A stretch of DNA of 64,000 nucleotides from Gordonia sp. ABSL11-1 (GTDB lineage: Bacteria > Actinomycetota > Actinomycetes > Mycobacteriales > Mycobacteriaceae). A program made the translations under genes and the position numbers. Of this stretch, positions 59,325 to 64,000 are shown one piece after another (the stretch's first letter is position 1; every line of letters begins with the position of its first letter). The stretch is taken from NCBI RefSeq assembly GCF_030315685.1, contig NZ_JASXSI010000016.1, positions 83,237-147,236 of the forward strand. Reading direction: 5' to 3'. Under the pieces are notes generated by a model. That model did no database searches, was not told the DNA's origin, and saw only the letters and a list, made by a program, of their open reading frames with translations.

Positions 59325-60579
59325 CCCGGCGCCCCTGCTGGGGCTGGCCGAACTCGCCGACGAACAGCGCATCGACACGATTCTGATCGATCACGCGTTG
59401 CAGGGCATCAGGATTCAGGTTCTCCTGCGGCTGTTGCTGTCGGTGTTCGTCATCCTGTCGGTGGTGCTGGAACCGCCGGTCTACTCCGCCGGGATCTGCA
59501 TCGCGATCGCCGCGGTCTACGTCGCGTGGTGCGTGCTCGGCGCCGTCGTCGCCCCTCGGGGTGGCCTGCTCGCCATCCGGTTCTCGTGGCTCACCCTCTT
59601 CGTCGACCTGCTCGCACTCGTCGCGGTCACCGCGGTGGCCAGCCAGTCGGATCAGATCAGTTGGACCGCAGACGTTCTGGTGGTCGGATTCGCGATCGTG
59701 CCGATGATCGCCGCCATCGGCATGCGTCCCGCCGTGTGCGCTGCGGTGGTGGCGCCGACCGTGGTGGTCTACTTCGTGGCCAACGTCATCGCGCGGGTTC
59801 CCAACGGGCGGCCGTGGTCTGTCATCGTGCTCAGCACCTTGGTGATGGCGTCACTCGCACTCGGGGCCGTACTGCTGTCGCGTCTGCAGCGTTCGCGTGT
59901 GGTGACCATCGGATCGCTGGCCGCCGAACGCAGTCGGCTGCTCGACGAGGTCATGCAGATCGAGCAGCGCGAACGCCGCGATCTCGCCGAGCACCTCCAC
60001 GACGGTGCACTGCAATACGTCCTCGGAGCGCGCCAGGAGCTGGCCTCGCTCGCCGACGGTCCGCCCGATCCGGTGGTCGTCACCCGCATCGACGAGGCAC
60101 TCCGGGAGTCCGCGCGACTGCTGCGATCGACCCTGGGAGAGCTCCATCCCGCGGTGTTGGAACAGGCGGGACTCGCCGTGGCTCTCACCGATCTCGCCGA
60201 ATCCTTCGAGCAGCGTGGTGCATTCGCGATCTCTGTCGACACGGTCGGCTGGCCCGACGATCTGCGCACGACGGTCGACTCGGCGCTGTTCGCCACGGCG
60301 CGGGAGTTGCTGACCAACGTGGTCAAACACGCCCGGGCGATGACCGTGCAGCTGACCGCCGAGGTCGACGAGGGGCGTGCACGGGTCGTCGTGATCGACG
60401 ACGGTGTGGGAGTCGACGAGGATCACCTGCGTAGCCGTGTCGCCGGCGGTCACATCGGCCTGGCCTCCCGACGTGTCCGGCTCGAGGGACAGGGCGGTGC
60501 GCTCGTCATCCGGCGGCATCCGGCCGGCGGGACGGTGGCGATCGCCGAGGTCCCGCTGCCGAACGCGTCAACGTCCTGA
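59308..60579 (+). CDS. Membrane sensor histidine kinase (HisKA_3)
   Basis: 423 residues from GTG 59308. About six helices (residues 25-190) without an obvious extracellular domain, then HisKA_3 ERRDLAEHLHDGALQYVLG with phosphoacceptor His, N-box RELLTNVVKHARA and G-boxes VIDDGVGVDEDHLRSRVAGGHIGLASRRVRLEG. Signal unknown. Forms a pair with the response regulator. Confidence 0.93.
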   Translation: MASSSNPAPLLGLAELADEQRIDTILIDHALQGIRIQVLLRLLLSVFVILSVVLEPPVYSAGICIAIAAVYVAWCVLGAVVAPRGGLLAIRFSWLTLFVDLLALVAVTAVASQSDQISWTADVLVVGFAIVPMIAAIGMRPAVCAAVVAPTVVVYFVANVIARVPNGRPWSVIVLSTLVMASLALGAVLLSRLQRSRVVTIGSLAAERSRLLDEVMQIEQRERRDLAEHLHDGALQYVLGARQELASLADGPPDPVVVTRIDEALRESARLLRSTLGELHPAVLEQAGLAVALTDLAESFEQRGAFAISVDTVGWPDDLRTTVDSALFATARELLTNVVKHARAMTVQLTAEVDEGRARVVVIDDGVGVDEDHLRSRVAGGHIGLASRRVRLEGQGGALVIRRHPAGGTVAIAEVPLPNASTS

Positions 60580-61920
60580 GTCGAACCGGATCAGACCACG
60601 CACATCCTCGGGTGCCGACAGCCCGTTCCGCGCGACGTCGGCCCAGATCTGCCGCAGGCGGCGCCCGGCCTTGTCGACCGCGGACCAGCTGTGCCCCACC
60701 AGGATCGCCGCCTCGCCCCAGGTCTGCCGATCGCCGAAGAGCAACGGGATGTCGACCGTGTGGCTCGCCCGCAGCGGATGGCCCGGCACTCCCCATTCGA
60801 GGAGGTAGCCGGCCGCATGTCCACCCGCGCGGCGGTGCCGTCGCAGGAAGTGGGCGCCGGCGTTCGCGTAGACCGCGTTCGTGAAGTGCCCGCTGATGAA
60901 CTCGTACAGGCGGTTTCCGACGACGGGCACCCGAGGCAGTGCGGCGAGGCCGGGGACGGCGGAGGTGAAGAAGGCGGCCTCGCGCTCGTTCCATCCGATC
61001 AGTACGTCGATGCGCGCGGCGGCGTGCGCCCACGCGGCCTCGATGTCCTCTTCTCGCGGGAGTGGCGCGTGACCGTACTGGGTACCGAACGCCATCGTCG
61101 CGCGGAGTCCGTGGCGGAGAATCAGTCCACCGCCGCGGGCGAGCCGGCGCTGGGCACGGAGCACGTCGTCGATCGGGGTGTCGGCGTCGATGTCGCGGGT
61201 GGCGGCGACCATGGCGTCGTACATCGCCGCCCGTCCGGAGGCCAACCCCAGCGGCGCGCTCTGCAGGATGACACGGCGGAACAGGCCTGAGGTGCCGTCG
61301 GCGATCATCAGATGGGCGGCGGCGTCCGCGCCCGCCGACTCCCCGAACACGGTGACACCATCCGGGTCACCGCCGAACGCGCTGATGTTGCGCGCGACCC
61401 ACCGCAGGGCCTCGATCATGTCCAGAAGGCCCAGATTCGCGGGTCGCCCGATGCCGTCCCCGACGAACCCGAGCAGACCCAACCGGTAGGTGATCCCGAC
61501 GACGATGACCCGCTGCTCGACGACCAGGCGAGCGGGATCGTGGCACGGCGCATCGGCGGCGCCCAGGACGTACGAGCCGCCATGAATCCACACCATCACC
61601 GGGAGAATCTCGTCGGGCCTGTGGTCGGCGGGCAGCGTCACCGACAGGCGCTGGCAGTCCTCGTCCTCACGCAGGTCGCCGAACGCGGCCTCCCCGAACC
61701 TGCCCCGCAGCAGGTCGTCGGAGACGTTCTGCGGTGCCGCCGGCGACCACACGGTCGCGTCGATGATCTCCGACGCCGGCGGTTGGGCGACGGGCACCTC
61801 GAAGCGCGCGGACCGGGCGTATCGGATGCCGGTCGCCCGGATGACGTCGCCATCGCGTCGGCCGACGATCGTACCCGCCGGGGCGTCGACGGTGATCGTG
61901 TCCATCGGTGTCTCGGTCAT
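60568..61920 (-). CDS. Type B carboxylesterase
   Basis: 450 residues. Oxyanion WIHGGSYVLGAAD, nucleophile FGESAGADAAAHL, Asp and His distal. Shorter than the usual 500. No signal peptide. Start at 61920 with overlapping alternatives (second ATG 61905). Ends convergent with the kinase gene, overlapping by 12 bases. Confidence 0.88.
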   Translation of the reverse strand: MTETPMDTITVDAPAGTIVGRRDGDVIRATGIRYARSARFEVPVAQPPASEIIDATVWSPAAPQNVSDDLLRGRFGEAAFGDLREDEDCQRLSVTLPADHRPDEILPVMVWIHGGSYVLGAADAPCHDPARLVVEQRVIVVGITYRLGLLGFVGDGIGRPANLGLLDMIEALRWVARNISAFGGDPDGVTVFGESAGADAAAHLMIADGTSGLFRRVILQSAPLGLASGRAAMYDAMVAATRDIDADTPIDDVLRAQRRLARGGGLILRHGLRATMAFGTQYGHAPLPREEDIEAAWAHAAARIDVLIGWNEREAAFFTSAVPGLAALPRVPVVGNRLYEFISGHFTNAVYANAGAHFLRRHRRAGGHAAGYLLEWGVPGHPLRASHTVDIPLLFGDRQTWGEAAILVGHSWSAVDKAGRRLRQIWADVARNGLSAPEDVRGLIRFDSGR

Positions 61921-61990
61921 GACGCTCCTTCACGTACTTCGGCGCGGATCGTTGTGCGGGTCGATCTCGCGCGCTGATGCCCAGTCACCT

Positions 61991-62022
61991 CCACGATGTC
62001 CACCGATCGGTGGACATCGTGG
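61991..62022. promoter_or_regulatory. Perfect 32-bp palindrome
   Basis: Half-site CCACGATGTCCACCGA is followed at once by its complement (centre 62006/62007, core GATC). It lies 70 bases from the carboxylesterase start and 112 bases from the secreted-protein start, between divergent genes. With no loop it is better read as an operator for a dimeric (TetR-like) regulator than as a terminator. Confidence 0.8.
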
Positions 62023-62134
62023 TCAACCAGCGGATCGGCCGGTCGGCGGAATCCGGAACCGCCCTGACCCGAGCAGAGTCATGGGTGTCGCCGGAACGAC
62101 CAGCGCCCCGGCCCCCACTCGAGGAGACCCGCTC

Positions 62135-62605
62135 ATGAACACCACCACCCGCCGCATTGCCGCCGCGACCGCCGGAGTCGCCGCCGTCATCGGGATCGGG
62201 CTGATCGGGACCGGCGTCGCCAATGCCGGCACCCTGCCGGTCACCCGGCCCGGCGAGCCGACCATCGCGATGACGATCACCAACCACACCGACAAGCCCG
62301 AGTACCTCGTCGGCTCGACGGCGGGACAGTCCGGACAGTGGGTCAACGCGCCGCAGCGCGTCCTCTATCCCGGTGCCAGCGAGACGATCACCGCCGTCGC
62401 ACCGTTCTCGAACTACCTGACCGCCAATGCCCAGTACACGATCGGCGCCTTCGGTCCGACCGCCAACTACGAGATCGAGAACATGAAGGGCAACGTCAAC
62501 ACGGCGATGAGCGGGATCTGGGGCCCGCACTCGCAGCAGTACTGGATGAACAACACGATCAGCAGCCGCTACCCGAACGTCAACGTCGGCTTCGATCAGT
62601 GGTGA
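62135..62605 (+). CDS. Small secreted protein, family unknown
   Basis: 156 residues; GAGGAGA six to eight bases before ATG. Signal peptide with cleavage near GVANAGTLP. The mature part has a beta-rich look (MTITNHTDKPEYLVGSTAG, NYLTANAQYTIGAFGPTANYEIENMKGN) with many aromatic and Asn residues and ends GFDQW. No Cys in the mature chain. Function not recognised. Downstream of the 32-bp palindrome. Confidence 0.7.
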   Translation: MNTTTRRIAAATAGVAAVIGIGLIGTGVANAGTLPVTRPGEPTIAMTITNHTDKPEYLVGSTAGQSGQWVNAPQRVLYPGASETITAVAPFSNYLTANAQYTIGAFGPTANYEIENMKGNVNTAMSGIWGPHSQQYWMNNTISSRYPNVNVGFDQW

Positions 62606-62675
62606 CCGAGAGTCCACCGTCGAAAGGAGGTCACCTTCGTACGAACAGGTGAGCACAACTGAATCCGAGCACCCC

Positions 62676-62716
62676 CGCACGACTCCCCGCCCACCTCCCG
62701 GGCGGGGCGTCGTGCG
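62676..62716. terminator. Hairpin terminator between convergent genes
   Basis: CGCACGACTCCCCGCCC (62676-62692) pairs with 62700-62716 (one mismatch) around a 7-base loop. It separates the secreted protein gene and lsr2, which converge here. Confidence 0.8.
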
Positions 62717-62724
62717 TTGTCGAC

Positions 62725-63087
62725 TCAGTGCGCGTTCTCGAACGCTTCGATGACATCGACCGGCAGACGCCCGCGCGACGATACGTCGTACCCGTTCTCC
62801 CGCGCCCACTCCCGGACGGCACGGTTGTGTGCCTGCTTCGCGGAGTTCGAAGCGGTGACGGTGCCGGCCCCGGCTGCCCCACCCGCTTTGATCTGATCGG
62901 CGTTACGGATGTACCTGGCCAGATCCTTCTCGAGGCGCGCGACATTGGTGCTGCGCAGATCAAGGCGATATCGGGTCGCCTTTCGACCGGGCAACTTGAC
63001 CTCGATCTCGACACGATTGAGGTCGTCGGGATCGATGACCTTCCCGTCGACGTCGTCGATGATCTCCACACGTTCCACTTTCACCAC
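62725..63087 (-). CDS. lsr2: Lsr2 nucleoid-associated xenogeneic silencer
   Basis: 120 residues from GTG 63087 with GGAGG nine bases upstream (ATG 63105 in frame). N-terminal dimerisation domain [16 protein letters not shown]-terminal AT-hook-like domain with [18 protein letters not shown], where RGRLP replaces the usual RGR[IV]. Binds AT-rich DNA in bridges. Only one copy seen here. Confidence 0.93.
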   Translation of the reverse strand: MVKVERVEIIDDVDGKVIDPDDLNRVEIEVKLPGRKATRYRLDLRSTNVARLEKDLARYIRNADQIKAGGAAGAGTVTASNSAKQAHNRAVREWARENGYDVSSRGRLPVDVIEAFENAH

Positions 63088-63163
63088 TGCGAACGCCCTC
63101 CCCATTGTTCATAGTGAATACCTGATGCGGCATCGTACACACCCGTTCGCAACCTGCGGCGGG

Positions 63164-63616
63164 TCACGAGCTCGCAGGCTCGCCCTTCGTCAGTTCCTGG
63201 GCGAGCATCACGAGGATGCCGCTGGGCCCGCGGACATAGGTGAGCTTGTACGCGTCCTCGTAGGTCGCCACCCCACGAAGCGGATGACAGCCGTGCCGTG
63301 CCGCGATCTCGAGCGCCGCGTCGATGTCGTCGACCTTGAAGGCCACCCGGTGCATACCGATCACGTTGGGGCGCATCGGCTCCGACTCGATCGCCGCCGG
63401 ATGGATGTACTCGAAGAGTTCGAGTCGTCCCCCACCGTCCGGGGTCTGGAGCATGGCGATCTTCGCGTGGTTGCCGTCGAGGCCCACGGCGGTGTCGGTC
63501 CAGTCACCGCTGACGGTGTCACGTCCGAGGACCGTCAGACCGAGGTCGGTGAAGAACGCGATCGCCTCGTCGAGGTCACGGACCGCGATACCGACGTTCT
63601 CGAGCGTGATGGGCAT
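63164..63616 (-). CDS. VOC-family protein, methylmalonyl-CoA epimerase-like
   Basis: 150 residues: MPITLENVGIAVRDLDEAIAFFTDLGL, HAKIAMLQTPDGGGRLELFEY, GMHRVAFKVDDIDAALEIAARHG, GPSGILVMLAQEL. The metal-binding pattern (His at HAKI/HRVAF, Glu in ELFEY) fits the VOC superfamily. Substrate unknown. Confidence 0.75.
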   Translation of the reverse strand: MPITLENVGIAVRDLDEAIAFFTDLGLTVLGRDTVSGDWTDTAVGLDGNHAKIAMLQTPDGGGRLELFEYIHPAAIESEPMRPNVIGMHRVAFKVDDIDAALEIAARHGCHPLRGVATYEDAYKLTYVRGPSGILVMLAQELTKGEPASS

Positions 63617-63773
63617 GTTCGGATGCTACCGACGAGAAGTGCGACGCGCCGTCGTCGGTCGTGGCGCGGGGCGCCCGACCCGGCCCGCCGGCCTTCGCGT
63701 TCCGCGGAACGTTTTGTGTCGGTGGTCGTCGATAGTGTTCGGGTAGTTGTATTCGACCTGCTGGGGGGCTGTC

Positions 63774-64000
63774 GTGACTGCTGCTGTGTCTTCCGAGTTC
63801 GACGACCGCCACGCCTGGAGTGGTGAAGGCATTCTGTCGTGCGCGCACTGGTTGTCGTGGCGGGCGGGGTTGTCGCTGCGCACCGCGCAGGAGCCTGCGG
63901 GTGGCCCATGCTCTGACCGAGGTGCCCGACATTCGGCAGGCCTTCGCCCAGGGGCGCCTGTCGTATTCGAAAGTGCGTGCGTTGACCAGGGTGGCCACCT
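63774..64000 (+). pseudogene. 13E12/DUF222 HNH-endonuclease family gene, frameshifted and cut by window edge
   Basis: From GTG 63774 (GGGGGG five bases upstream): AWSGEGILSCAHWLSWRAGL and SLRTAQE. From 63895 the family sequence continues in another frame: LRVAHALTEVPDIRQAFAQG, RLSYSKVRALTRVAT. Two bases are missing between 63894 and 63895 (GAGC..CTGCGG). The 3' part with the HNH domain would lie beyond the window. These genes are multicopy repeats in mycolata. Confidence 0.75.

Overview
The window is GC-rich, densely coding actinobacterial chromosome with many 1-4 nt gene overlaps and GTG/TTG starts. The best guess is a mycolic-acid bacterium of the Mycobacteriales, closest in feel to Gordonia; the genus is inferred. 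Supporting markers are a fused LysX (lysyl-phosphatidylglycerol synthase plus LysRS), Lsr2, a cutinase-family secreted lipase, the LCP - bfrB - glpQ - DUF4328 - sodA order that I recall from the M. tuberculosis Rv3840-Rv3846 region, and a 13E12/DUF222 gene at the right edge. No rRNA, tRNA, CRISPR array or intact insertion sequence is visible.

Layout. 1-4.4 kb: end of a DUF2470 gene, a CPBP protease-like membrane protein, an AurF-type diiron oxygenase operon with a DUF4873 gene, and an LCP cell-wall ligase. 4.5-13.5 kb: ferritin bfrB behind a dyad/tandem element; a minus-strand operon (rhodanese, DUF4328 membrane protein, GlpQ, DUF5926); a gene-free 430 bp stretch with a cluster of DnaA-box-like sites; SppA, a VOC protein, an AlkZ-like winged-helix protein, MsrA, a 50-residue membrane peptide and SodA with a strong terminator. 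13.5-18.9 kb: an ECF-type transporter (EcfT plus a protein fusing a membrane domain to two ATPases), a GDT1-type cation transporter and an SDR dehydrogenase. 18.9-26 kb: a three-gene module (XRE regulator, ImmA/IrrE metallopeptidase, multi-pass membrane protein), a low-complexity surface protein, a RecB-like nuclease, and a DUF6474 gene next to a lysine/alanine-repeat tail-anchored protein. 26-36.7 kb: a thiamine-diphosphate enzyme, several hydrolases, a GT39 glycosyltransferase, a Tat-exported cyclase, a glucose/sorbosone dehydrogenase, GabD2 and RraA; two genes here are frameshifted. 36.8-48 kb: an MBL hydrolase, LysX, an S4 RNA-binding protein, the urtABCDE urea transporter with a GlnR-type box, and a cutinase. 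48-56.1 kb: SRPBCC protein, tandem-TetR regulator and glutamate synthase gltBD. 56.4-64 kb: esterases, a VapBC-type toxin-antitoxin pair, a decayed membrane-protein gene, a NarL-type two-component system, a small secreted protein beside a perfect 32-bp palindrome, Lsr2, and a frameshifted DUF222 gene cut by the window edge.

Themes. Nitrogen supply links urtABCDE and gltBD. Iron and oxidative-stress handling links bfrB, sodA and msrA. Envelope biology is represented by LCP, LysX, GlpQ, GT39 and the cutinase. Four genes carry small deletions that break the frame, so either local gene decay or residual assembly error should be tested. The least explained signals are the DnaA-box cluster at 8.5-8.74 kb, the XRE/metallopeptidase/membrane module at 18.9-21.1 kb and the 32-bp palindrome at 62.0 kb.
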